A program made the translations under genes and the position numbers. DNA of 64,000 nt from Chthonomonas sp. UBA2387 (GTDB taxonomy: Bacteria > Armatimonadota > Fimbriimonadia > Fimbriimonadales > Fimbriimonadaceae), in contig DDSP01000033.1 of the NCBI GenBank assembly GCA_002343445.1, positions 86,556-150,555 of the forward strand. The letters run 5' to 3'. Numbering within the stretch: the stretch's first letter is position 1; the number at the start of each line of letters is the position of its first letter. The notes under the pieces are model-generated. The model was given only the letters and a program-made list of their open reading frames with translations. It made no database searches and was not told the DNA's origin. Shown in pieces: positions 54,502 to 62,298 of the stretch.

Positions 54502-56331
54502 ATGCTCAATCTGCGCGGGCTGAAACGGGCGATCCTCGGGATTCCCATCGCGACGAAGCACGCGCACCACGAGCGCTTGCCCAAGCGGTTCGGGTTGCCC
54601 GTGTTCGCCTCCGACGCGCTTTCTTCCGTGGCGTATGCCAGCGAAGAGATCATGCTGGTGCTGGTCATCGCCGGCCCGATCGCGCTGAGCTACCTGTTGC
54701 CCGTCTCCATGTGGCTGGCCGTGCTGATGGCCATCGTCGCGTTCAGCTACTACCAGACCATCCACGCCTACCCGAACGGCGGCGGCACCTACCTCGTCTC
54801 GACCGAGAACCTCGGCTCCGGCGCGGGCAAGGTGGCGGGCGCCTCTCTCCTCATCGACTACGTCTTGACCGTCGCCGTGTCCATCTCGTCCGGCGTGAGC
54901 GCGATCGTGTCCATGTATGGGCCGGCGCAGCACTATGCCGTGGCCATCGGTGTCGCAGCCGTGACCGCGATCGCCGTGGTCAACCTGCGCGGCGCCAAGG
55001 AAAGCGGCGTCGCGTTCGCCATCCCCACGTACACGTTCGTGTTCATGGTGCTGGCTCTTGTCGCCACGTGCTTGGTCAAAGGCGTCGGCGAACCGCACCA
55101 CGCGCCCGACCCTGCCAAGTTCGACGAGCCGTTGCATGCCCTGACGGCGTTCGTGTTCCTGCGGGCGTTTGCGGCATCGTGTACGGCCCTCACCGGGACG
55201 GAAGCCATCGCCGACGGGGTGCAGGCGTTCCGCCCGCCCGAGGCCAAGAACGCCTCGCAGACGCTCATCATGATGGTGGTGCTGCTGCTCATGATGTTCA
55301 TCGGCCTGAGTTGGTCGGCGCAGCACTACGGCCTGGTGCCGCTTCACCCCACCGAGCCCGGGTTCAAGACCGTGGTGGCCCAACTCGCCGAAAAGGTTTG
55401 GGGAATCGGACCCGGCTTCTACATGCTCCAGATCGCCACGGCGCTCATCCTGTTCCTGGCCGCCAACACGGCGTTTGCCGACTTCCCGCGCCTCTCCAGC
55501 TTCATCGCCAAGGACGGCTATCTGCCGCGCCAACTGACCAGTCTGGGCGACCGGCTGGTGTTCAACAACGGCATCGTGACGCTGGCGGTGCTGGCCGTCG
55601 CGCTGATCATCGGCTACCACGCCGACACCCACTCGCTCATTCCGCTGTACGCCATGGGCGTGTTCATCTCGTTCACGCTCAGCCAAGCGGGCATGACCGT
55701 GAAGTGGTACCGCTCGGGCGTGCGGAACTGGAAGATGATCGTCAGCGGAGTCGGGACGATCACCACGTTCACGGTGATGGTCATCCTCCTGGTGACCAAG
55801 TGGAGCGAGGGCGCGTGGATCATCGTCGTCGCGCTGGCCGTGATCCTGTTCATCTTCGCCCGCATCCGCAAGCACTACGACTATCTCGCCGAAGCGATGG
55901 CGCTCGCACCCGTGGATCAGGTCGGCAACCCGAAGATGACGGTGCTGTTGCTGGTGCCGCGCGTCCACCGAGGCATCCTGCAGGGCATCGCCTACGCGCG
56001 ACAGCTCTCGCACGACTGCCGAGCCCTTCACGTGACCCTCGACCCCGCATCGGTGAGCGAGGTCAAACACTCGTGGAGCACCTACGCGGGCGACCTGCCG
56101 CTGGTCATCCTCGAATCCCCGTACCGCTCGCTCACCGAGCCGATCCTCCAGTACGTGGACCAAACGCTCGAAGAGAGCCCCGAGACGATGATCACGGTGA
56201 TCGTGCCGCAAGCCGTGCCCAAGTACCCGTGGCATTCGTTCCTGCACAGCAATGTGGCCGAGCGGCTCAAGAAGGAACTCGGCAGCCGCAAGAACGTCGT
56301 CATCACCAACGTGCGCTACTTCTTGCCCTAG
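54502..56331 (+). CDS. APC superfamily amino acid permease with C-terminal cytosolic domain
   Basis: Protein of 609 residues. About twelve spans lie in residues 40-450, opening with FASDALSSVAYASEEI, IHAYPNGGGTYLVSTENLG and a mid-protein FADFPRLSSFIAKDGYLP. The C-terminal ~150 residues are soluble, perhaps a universal-stress-like domain (MTVLLLVPRVHRGILQGIA). This is the layout of KUP/APC-like transporters for amino acids; the substrate is unknown. It follows ilvE by 18 bases and may share its transcript. Confidence 0.85.
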   Translation: MLNLRGLKRAILGIPIATKHAHHERLPKRFGLPVFASDALSSVAYASEEIMLVLVIAGPIALSYLLPVSMWLAVLMAIVAFSYYQTIHAYPNGGGTYLVSTENLGSGAGKVAGASLLIDYVLTVAVSISSGVSAIVSMYGPAQHYAVAIGVAAVTAIAVVNLRGAKESGVAFAIPTYTFVFMVLALVATCLVKGVGEPHHAPDPAKFDEPLHALTAFVFLRAFAASCTALTGTEAIADGVQAFRPPEAKNASQTLIMMVVLLLMMFIGLSWSAQHYGLVPLHPTEPGFKTVVAQLAEKVWGIGPGFYMLQIATALILFLAANTAFADFPRLSSFIAKDGYLPRQLTSLGDRLVFNNGIVTLAVLAVALIIGYHADTHSLIPLYAMGVFISFTLSQAGMTVKWYRSGVRNWKMIVSGVGTITTFTVMVILLVTKWSEGAWIIVVALAVILFIFARIRKHYDYLAEAMALAPVDQVGNPKMTVLLLVPRVHRGILQGIAYARQLSHDCRALHVTLDPASVSEVKHSWSTYAGDLPLVILESPYRSLTEPILQYVDQTLEESPETMITVIVPQAVPKYPWHSFLHSNVAERLKKELGSRKNVVITNVRYFLP

Positions 56332-56340
56332 CGGATTGGG

Positions 56341-56346
56341 AATACT
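56341..56346 (+). promoter_or_regulatory. Weak -10-like hexamer before the BNR protein
   Basis: AATACT is followed six bases later by ATG 56353. The fit to consensus is 4 of 6, so the call is tentative. Confidence 0.3.
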
Positions 56347-56352
56347 GGGGGC

Positions 56353-59019
56353 ATGGCCCGCAAGCCCAACTCCGAAGCCTCCGCCGCACCCGTACGACGC
56401 CTGCAGGAAAGCGACCTCAAGCGCATCCCGTGGCGTTCGATCGGCCCCGCCATCATGGGCGGACGCATCTCGGACATGTGCTTCGAGCCCGGCAACCCCA
56501 AGACGTTCTACATCGGCTACGCCAGCGGGGGCCTGTGGCGAACCACGAACATGGGCACCACGTTCGAACCTCTGTTCGACAAGGAGATCACGTCGAGCAT
56601 CGGCGCCGTCGCGTGCTGCGACGCACCCGCCGATTGGAACGGCTGGACCGACGATACGCCCAAGGCCGACCGGAAGAAGGAAGGCAAGGGCAAGATCGTG
56701 TGGGTGGGTACGGGCGAAGGCAACGGCCGCAACAGCAGCAGTTGGGGCAACGGGGTGTACCGCTCGACCGACAAGGGCAAGACCTGGCAATGCCTCGGAC
56801 TGGAAGCCACCCACGACATCCCGCGCATCGCGGTGGACCCGCGCAACCCCGACGTGTGCTACGTCGCCGCGCTCGGACACCTGTGGGGGCACAACGCCGA
56901 GCGAGGCGTCTACAAGACGACCGACGGCGGCAAAACGTGGGACAAGGTGCTCTACCTGGACGAGAAGACCGGCGCGTGCGACGTGACGCTCGACCCCAGA
57001 GACCCCGACACGGTCTACGCCGCGATGTACATGAGGCTCCGCACGGCCTGGAGCTTCACCAGCGGCGGACCCGAGGGCGGCATCTACCGCAGCAAAGACG
57101 GCGGCAAGACGTGGACCAAGCTCGCCGGAGGACTGCCCGCCCAGACGGGGCGCATCGGGCTGGACGTCTTCGCGGGCGACACCAAGAAGCTCATCGCCGT
57201 GGTCGAGAGCACCCAGGACGGAGCGAACAGCATCCGCGACGACCGCATGCGCGGCGGCGGGATCTTCCGCAGCGACGACGGTGGCGACACGTGGCGACGG
57301 CTGAGCGTGCGTTCGCCCCGGGCCTTCTACTTCAGCAAAGTCAAGTTCGACGCCAAGAACGACCAACGCGTGTACCTGCTCGGCTGGACCACCGAGGTCA
57401 GCGACGACGGGGGCGCATCGTTCCGGGGCGGGTTCGCCGACATCCTGCACGCCGACCACCACGCCATTCTGGTGGACCCCAACGACTCCGACCACCTGAT
57501 CATCGGCACCGATGGCGGCGCGAGCCAAAGCTTCGACGGCGGCAAGACGTGGGACTTCATGAACACGATGGCCGTCGGTCAGTTCTACAACATCGCCCTC
57601 GACGATTCGGACCCCTACCGCATCATCGGCGGGCTGCAAGACAACGGCACGTGGATCGGGCCCAGCGCCACCAATCGGCAAGCGCCCAAGGACGACGCCC
57701 AAGGCACGCCCGAAACCAGCATCACCAACGCCGAGTGGCAGGTCGCATTCTGGGGCGACGGCTTCCATGCCGCATTCGACCCCGAAGACGGGAACTGGGT
57801 CTACGCAGAATGGCAAGGCGGGCACATCACGCGCATCAACCTGCGCACGGGCGAGCGCCGCTACCTGAGCCCCGAGGCCCGCGAAGGCGAAGCCCGACAC
57901 CGATATAACTGGAATTCCCCGTTCTTCGTCAGCCCCCACGACCCCAGCGTGATCTACCACGCGGGCAACTACGTGTTCAAGCTCAGCCAGCGCGGGGCAC
58001 GGTGGCAACGCATCAGCCCGGACCTGACCACGCGCGACCCGCAGAAGATGGAGACAGTCGGCTCGAACGCCGAGACGCATTGCACCGTGGTCAGCCTGGC
58101 CGAATCGCCGGTCGAGAAAGGCGTCCTGTGGGCGGGCTCGGACGATGGGCTCATCCACGTGTCGCGCAACGACGGCGGCGAGTGGGCCAACGTGACGCCG
58201 CCGGAAGTCGGGGGCCGCTACATCTGCCGCTTGGTCGCCAGCGCACACGTCAAGGGCCGCGCCTACGCCGGGGTGGACGGCCACCGAAGCGACGACATGG
58301 ACCCGTGCATTCTGGCCACCGACGACTATGGCAAAACGTGGCGCGACATCACGGCAGACCTGCCCAAGGGGCGCAGCGTGAAGGTGGTGAGCGAGGATCG
58401 TTTCGGCGAGAACGTGCTTTACGCGGGCACCGAGCATGGCTTCTACGTCAGCCTCGACCGGGGCGGCTCGTGGACCAAGATGCACGGCAAAGCCCTGCCC
58501 ACAACGCCCGTGGACGACATCCAACAGCACGCGCGTGAAACCGACTTGGTGCTCGGTACGCACGGACGCAGCATCTGGGTACTCGACCGCGCGCTATGGG
58601 TTTCCGAGCTGACGCCCGAGGTGTTGGCCAAGCCGCTGCACCTGTTCTCGGTGCGCGATTGCCGCCCCCGCTGGGTGTTGGCCTATTCGGGAGCCTGGAC
58701 GCACAAGACGTTCCGCGCCCCCAACCCGCCGATGGGTGCGGTGTTCGACTATTGGATCGCCGAGTACACGGGCGACGATGTGTCGGTGGTGGTGGAGGAC
58801 GCGCACGGGGCGGTCATGAAGAAGCTCTCGGGCTCGAACGCGGCGGGCTACAACCGCGTGGTGTGGAACCTGGAGCCGGAGGAGTGGCGCAAAGTGGCCG
58901 ACCGAGGCGAAGACCCCCTCTTCCCCTTCCACGCTCCGGCGGGTGAGTACACGGTGAAGCTGAGCATGGGCGAGCACAAGGCGTCGGCGAAGTTCCGGGT
59001 GCTGGAGCGGGGGACTTGA
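56353..59019 (+). CDS. BNR/VPS10-like beta-propeller protein
   Basis: Protein of 888 residues with many Asp-box repeats (STDKGKTWQ, TTDGGKTWDKV, SKDGGKTWTKL, SDDGGDTWRRL, ATDDYGKTWRDI, SLDRGGSWTKM). These build two propellers (about 30-370 and 380-700). The C-terminal part has an immunoglobulin-like end (DVSVVVEDAHGAVMKKLSG) with YTVKLSMGEHKASAKFRVLERGT. Such sortilin-like proteins are often exported, yet I see no N-terminal signal (MARKPNSEASAAPVRRLQE), unlike the dockerin protein. Possibly sialidase-like, but the catalytic residues of sialidases are not apparent. Confidence 0.82.
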   Translation: MARKPNSEASAAPVRRLQESDLKRIPWRSIGPAIMGGRISDMCFEPGNPKTFYIGYASGGLWRTTNMGTTFEPLFDKEITSSIGAVACCDAPADWNGWTDDTPKADRKKEGKGKIVWVGTGEGNGRNSSSWGNGVYRSTDKGKTWQCLGLEATHDIPRIAVDPRNPDVCYVAALGHLWGHNAERGVYKTTDGGKTWDKVLYLDEKTGACDVTLDPRDPDTVYAAMYMRLRTAWSFTSGGPEGGIYRSKDGGKTWTKLAGGLPAQTGRIGLDVFAGDTKKLIAVVESTQDGANSIRDDRMRGGGIFRSDDGGDTWRRLSVRSPRAFYFSKVKFDAKNDQRVYLLGWTTEVSDDGGASFRGGFADILHADHHAILVDPNDSDHLIIGTDGGASQSFDGGKTWDFMNTMAVGQFYNIALDDSDPYRIIGGLQDNGTWIGPSATNRQAPKDDAQGTPETSITNAEWQVAFWGDGFHAAFDPEDGNWVYAEWQGGHITRINLRTGERRYLSPEAREGEARHRYNWNSPFFVSPHDPSVIYHAGNYVFKLSQRGARWQRISPDLTTRDPQKMETVGSNAETHCTVVSLAESPVEKGVLWAGSDDGLIHVSRNDGGEWANVTPPEVGGRYICRLVASAHVKGRAYAGVDGHRSDDMDPCILATDDYGKTWRDITADLPKGRSVKVVSEDRFGENVLYAGTEHGFYVSLDRGGSWTKMHGKALPTTPVDDIQQHARETDLVLGTHGRSIWVLDRALWVSELTPEVLAKPLHLFSVRDCRPRWVLAYSGAWTHKTFRAPNPPMGAVFDYWIAEYTGDDVSVVVEDAHGAVMKKLSGSNAAGYNRVVWNLEPEEWRKVADRGEDPLFPFHAPAGEYTVKLSMGEHKASAKFRVLERGT

Positions 59020-59048
59020 CTTCGCGAACCCCCTGGGAACCAGAACAT

Positions 59049-59642
59049 TCAACGATTCAGCGGGTCAGGCACATCTCGAGTCGGCACTTCCCAACCAATG
59101 ATTCTGACAACTTGATGAACCGGGTGTCGTAAGCCAGTACGTCGGGACTCGACGCGAGCGGATAGTTGAAATGGCAATACTTGTTTGGCAACCGCCTCAA
59201 ACGAGCTGATGAGAGGGTCTAGCGAGATCAGCGGGGTTACATGTTCGTAGCCGACGACAACCGCTACTCGCCGCTCGACTCCGAGCCAGTCATGCAACTT
59301 GAGACAATCTCCAATAACGCTTACATTGCCTGCATAGGGGTGCAGTAGATTGACCGACCAATTCTCGGCTTCCGCGCCGTTGTCGCCAAATGGCCTAGCA
59401 ATCTTGAACTCAATTGCCCAGTGTCCCTTGACCAACAGGTCCGGCGTACGTTTAGTCTTTGCAAGTCCAGAATAAGCTGGCAATGAATCAAGATAATCTT
59501 GAATACATTTGACCAGCTGCGGCTCGCCATATGGACCCACGCCCGGTTGAAAGTTCTTGTGAGGAATGCCTCTAGCATCAATGCATGCACATCCATTCGC
59601 GATGTCCTCAATGAGGTTATGAAAGGCTGAATCCTTACTCAT
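59049..59642 (-). CDS. PD-(D/E)xK nuclease-fold candidate in a lower-G+C island
   Basis: Protein of 197 residues starting at ATG 59642, with AAGGAG six bases upstream. A longer in-frame start at 60017 is rejected because it would run antisense to the gene at 59914. The stretch RTPDLLVKGHWAIEFKIARP shows P-D, then E-x-K after ten residues, the signature of PD-(D/E)xK nucleases; the following helix and EHVTPLISLD fit the fold. I do not recognise a family. The 60 bases from 59161 have only 28 G/C, well below neighbours, so recent transfer is likely. Could be a restriction-type or defence nuclease. Confidence 0.55.
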   Translation of the reverse strand: MSKDSAFHNLIEDIANGCACIDARGIPHKNFQPGVGPYGEPQLVKCIQDYLDSLPAYSGLAKTKRTPDLLVKGHWAIEFKIARPFGDNGAEAENWSVNLLHPYAGNVSVIGDCLKLHDWLGVERRVAVVVGYEHVTPLISLDPLISSFEAVAKQVLPFQLSARVESRRTGLRHPVHQVVRIIGWEVPTRDVPDPLNR

Positions 59643-59668
59643 GACGCACTCCTTGGCTGCGAAGTTTA

Positions 59669-59824
59669 CTACTTGGAAAAGCCGCGGGCAGAGGGCCCCG
59701 TCTTGACTCCGAACCGCGTGTGTCGCCAGCCCTTGGCTTTGCCGATCGGAGTCAAATGGCCCGTCGTCGCTACTTGAATGATATCTGCCACAGCCGTAGA
59801 TCGCTCGAAGTCGAACTGGTTCAT
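59669..59824 (-). CDS. Small 51-residue protein upstream of the nuclease candidate
   Basis: Reading frame of 51 codons from ATG 59824 with AAAGGA seven bases upstream, and TAG at 59669-59671, 26 bases before the next start. The product is basic and polar (DFERSTAVADIIQVATTG, KAKGWRHTRFGVKTGPSARG). The ribosome site, the tandem arrangement and shared atypical base use support a two-gene operon. It could be an antitoxin or specificity factor, or the remnant of a longer gene; no family is recognised. Confidence 0.5.
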   Translation of the reverse strand: MNQFDFERSTAVADIIQVATTGHLTPIGKAKGWRHTRFGVKTGPSARGFSK

Positions 59825-59913
59825 GAGTTTGTCCTTTGGTCCACTTTACCCGTGGACGTTCTGGCGCGGCATGCCGACTTCCGGCCCCAACCCCGCGTAG
59901 AACGTCAAAGCCC

Positions 59914-60645
59914 ATGACCAAGCCGCTCGCCGCTCTGCCCCTCCTGCTCGCAATCGGCCACGCCAGCGCCCAAGACAACCCGAAACGCTGGACCCTGGAG
60001 CTGGAAACCGGCTTCACCGCGCCGCGCTACAACAACGCCCAAGTTCCCAAGGAGACGGGCACGAACCTGGACCTCGCAGGCCTGGTCGGCAAGAACTGGC
60101 GCACGTTCGGGCGGGTTTCCCTGCTCTACCAAGACCCCAAAGGCGGCACGTGGAAGCTCCTCGTCGCCCCGTTTCGGCAAAGCGGCTCGGGCGAACTCGA
60201 TGCCCCAGCCAGCTTCGCCGGCAAGACGTTCGCGGCGGGAGCGGCCAAGGCGACCTACCAGTTCGACAGCTACCGCCTCACCTATCGCAAGCCGTGGAAG
60301 GGCGGCTGGGCCGTCGGCGGCACGCTCAAGGTCCGCGACGCCGAAATCCGGCTCGAGCAGGGCGTGACCGAGGCCTCGGAACGCAACGTCGGCCTGGTGC
60401 CCCTGCTGAACCTGCACAAAGAGGGCGTGCTGAGCGGAGACGTGCGGTACGAGTTCGAGATGGACGGGCTGGCCGGCGGCCCCGGCCGCGCGTTCGACGT
60501 GAGCCTGCGGGCCAAGCGGCGGTTCGCTTCCGGGACCACGGCCTTTGTGGGCGTGCGCGTGCTTGAAGGCGGTGCCGACGTCCCGCGCGTGAAGAACTTC
60601 GCCTGGGTGACGTATGCCACGGCGGGCGTCTCGCTGCCGTTCTAA
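59914..60645 (+). CDS. Outer-membrane beta-barrel-like protein
   Basis: Protein of 243 residues with signal MTKPLAALPLLLAIGHASAQ. The mature part is a series of amphipathic strands (WTLELETGFTAPRYN, RTFGRVSLLYQD, YQFDSYRLTYRKPW, VGGTLKVRDAEIRLEQ, VRYEFEMDGLAGG, FDVSLRAKRRF) and ends in Phe (GVSLPF), as barrels inserted by BamA do. About ten strands can be counted. Function unknown. Start 59914 is preferred to the in-frame 59836 codon, which would precede the signal with polar residues. Confidence 0.8.
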   Translation: MTKPLAALPLLLAIGHASAQDNPKRWTLELETGFTAPRYNNAQVPKETGTNLDLAGLVGKNWRTFGRVSLLYQDPKGGTWKLLVAPFRQSGSGELDAPASFAGKTFAAGAAKATYQFDSYRLTYRKPWKGGWAVGGTLKVRDAEIRLEQGVTEASERNVGLVPLLNLHKEGVLSGDVRYEFEMDGLAGGPGRAFDVSLRAKRRFASGTTAFVGVRVLEGGADVPRVKNFAWVTYATAGVSLPF

Positions 60646-60648
60646 AGG

Positions 60649-60684
60649 GGCTCTGCTCCGGCCAAGAAACGCCAGAGCAGAGCC
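60649..60684. terminator. Two-way terminator between convergent genes
   Basis: GGCTCTGCTC (60649-60658) pairs perfectly with GAGCAGAGCC (60675-60684) with a 16-base loop, between the barrel protein and ric. No T-tract is present. Confidence 0.6.
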
Positions 60685-60702
60685 GGTCTTGTCCGCGGAG
60701 GC

Positions 60703-61410
60703 CTAGAGCCTAGCTGCGGCCTCGATCGCCCTCGGGAACAGGATGTTGTTCTCAAGGTGGACATGCTGATGGGTTTCGAGTTCGAGCTCCGCCAGAGCAT
60801 CGAGCATCGCCCGATGAGTGTTGCACGCGTTGGCATCTGGTACGAAGCCCTCGGTCAAGGATTTCATCTGCTCGAGCGCCTCTCCCGCGCTGTCGTGATC
60901 TTCGAGCATCACCCGGATCGGATGCTGGATATTGCGGGCCAGATCATCGGGTCCACTCTCGGCTTCCAGCGACCGGATGGCCGGAAAGAGGATGCGATCC
61001 TCTTTCGTCGTATGCTCTTCCATCTCGGCCCGAAAGGCCATAAAGACGCCCCTGAGTTCGACCAAACGCGGGTCCCGATCGCCGTGCCGCGAGGCAACCT
61101 TCTCGGTCAGCATCGAAAGGCGCGGAAGGGCCAAGCGAAGATAGCCGTGGTGGACCTCCTGAATATGGTCGCAAAGGGCCATGAGCGACTCCGCGTTCCA
61201 GTCGATGGTCTCGGGCTGAGGACCTGCGTCCGAAGCCACGAGTTCCTGAACGACCGCCTGGGCATCGAGGTTCTTGGTGGTGCAAACCTGACCGAGGGTC
61301 TTCTTGCCCCCACAGCAGTAGTCGATGCCCCAACGTTCGAAGACGCGGGCACGGGAGGGCTTTTCGGCCACGAGTTGGCCAACGGGACGATCGAGTGTGG
61401 GTGTGTTCAT
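60703..61410 (-). CDS. ric: Iron-sulfur cluster repair di-iron protein (RIC/ScdA/YtfE)
   Basis: Protein of 235 residues that repairs Fe-S clusters damaged by nitric oxide or peroxide. The N-terminal ScdA_N domain has RVFERWGIDYCCGGKKTL, the conserved CCGG turn. The C-terminal hemerythrin-like domain supplies di-iron ligands: HIQEVHHGYLR, EMEEHTTKEDRILFP, MLEDHDSAGEAL and THQHVHLENNILFPRA. ATG 61410 overlaps the ferredoxin stop as ATGA. Third gene of the nsrR operon. Confidence 0.94.
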   Translation of the reverse strand: MNTPTLDRPVGQLVAEKPSRARVFERWGIDYCCGGKKTLGQVCTTKNLDAQAVVQELVASDAGPQPETIDWNAESLMALCDHIQEVHHGYLRLALPRLSMLTEKVASRHGDRDPRLVELRGVFMAFRAEMEEHTTKEDRILFPAIRSLEAESGPDDLARNIQHPIRVMLEDHDSAGEALEQMKSLTEGFVPDANACNTHRAMLDALAELELETHQHVHLENNILFPRAIEAAARL

Positions 61411-61688
61411 GGTTCTTCGGTTTTGGCTGTTCCCGGTGCTTCGGAGCCGGACAGCCGACGGCTCTCGATGGCGTTCTTCTCGATGTATTCGCTCCAGCGA
61501 GTCGGCACATCGAAATCGACGAAAATCGCGGTGACGGGGCACTCGGGTTCGCACAAGCCACAGTCGATGCACTCGTCTGGGTGGATGACCAGCATTTCAT
61601 CGGTCTCGTAGATGCAGTCCACGGGACAGACGGCGGCACACGACTTGTCCTTGACGACGATGCACGGTTCGGTGATGACGTAGGGCAT
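61407..61688 (-). CDS. Seven-iron ferredoxin
   Basis: Ferredoxin of 93 residues. Cysteines lie at 9, 17, 21, 25, 40, 43, 46 and 50, one residue offset from Azotobacter ferredoxin I. By that comparison C9, C17 and C50 bind a 3Fe-4S cluster and C21, C40, C43 and C46 a 4Fe-4S cluster; C25 is the extra Cys. The C-terminal tail (about 57-93) is charged. ATG 61688 is just after the nsrR stop; the gene overlaps ric by 4 bases, so it may donate electrons to RIC or respond to nitrosative stress. Confidence 0.93.
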   Translation of the reverse strand: MPYVITEPCIVVKDKSCAAVCPVDCIYETDEMLVIHPDECIDCGLCEPECPVTAIFVDFDVPTRWSEYIEKNAIESRRLSGSEAPGTAKTEEP

Positions 61689-62201
61689 CTAGCCGACGCC
61701 CCCTGTGAGCGCTTCGATCAGCGAAGTCGGCCTTACCGCGCACCCCCGCGTCGCGTAGGGTCGGTCCAGATGAAAGACCTGCTCCAGAGGGGTGCGATTC
61801 GCCTCGACCAAATCGGCCAGAGTGTGCCTGCCAAGTTCGCCAAGAAAGGCTACGACCGCCGATTCAAGGACTCCCTTGAGCCGGCACGCCGGTTCGATGG
61901 AACAGTCGCGGGCTTCCTTGGTATGCAGGCATGGAACGATCGCAAAGTCCGGCTCCATTGCCCGGACCACTTGGGCTACGGTGACCGAAGCGGGATCATC
62001 TGCAAGCGCAAGGCCGCCGTGCCTCCCCCGGGTCGATGCCAGCAGCCCCTTGCCCACCAACTTGGCCACGATTCGCATGGTGTGGGCGCGCGACAAGCCC
62101 AGCCTGCCCGCCAACTCCGGGATCGTCGTCGGCACATCGCGCCGGACGGCGAGAAACATCATGATCCTCAGCGAGAAATCGGTTTGCGCGTTCAACCTCA
62201 T
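61689..62201 (-). CDS. nsrR: Rrf2 family regulator (NsrR-like)
   Basis: Repressor of 170 residues, start ATG 62201 (an ATG at 62213 overlaps the -10). Residues 1-80 form a winged helix with TIPELAGRLGLSRAHTMRIVAKLVGKG as recognition region. D8 (LNAQTDFS) matches the Asp ligand of Streptomyces NsrR, and C91, C100 and C106 (CLHTKEARDCSIEPAC) are the cluster Cys, though C91 and C100 are eight residues apart rather than four or five. The 4Fe-4S cluster reacts with NO. It heads the operon with ferredoxin and ric, a strong contextual support. Confidence 0.85.
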   Translation of the reverse strand: MRLNAQTDFSLRIMMFLAVRRDVPTTIPELAGRLGLSRAHTMRIVAKLVGKGLLASTRGRHGGLALADDPASVTVAQVVRAMEPDFAIVPCLHTKEARDCSIEPACRLKGVLESAVVAFLGELGRHTLADLVEANRTPLEQVFHLDRPYATRGCAVRPTSLIEALTGGVG

Positions 62202-62211
62202 GCGTGAAGCC

Positions 62212-62235
62212 ATTATACATGACTATTCGACTCAT
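62212..62235 (-). promoter_or_regulatory. nsrR promoter with overlapping imperfect dyad
   Basis: On the minus strand TATAAT (62212-62217) lies ten bases before the nsrR ATG. Immediately upstream, ATGAGTCGAATAGTCAT (62219-62235) is an imperfect dyad (ATGA...TCAT) filling the -10/-35 spacer, a natural place for self-repression. Confidence 0.5.
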
Positions 62236-62287
62236 CTTTTCTGCCGGGGATTCGGTCCCACTCGAACGCCTCTCCAACTCACGCTGG

Positions 62288-62293
62288 TAGACT
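62288..62293 (+). promoter_or_regulatory. -10 hexamer five bases before the nuoD start
   Basis: TAGACT is followed by CTCCG and ATG 62299. It is divergent from the nsrR promoter. Confidence 0.45.
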
Positions 62294-62298
62294 CTCCG

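Noticed and set aside
53431..58563. A 1710-codon open frame on the minus strand
   Set aside because: It runs antisense to ilvE, the APC permease and the BNR protein, all with clear motifs. Its product is a His/Arg/Val/Asp-rich shadow typical of G+C-rich DNA.
59720..59917. A 65-codon open frame on the plus strand
   Set aside because: It lies opposite the 51-codon gene that has a ribosome site, and has none itself.
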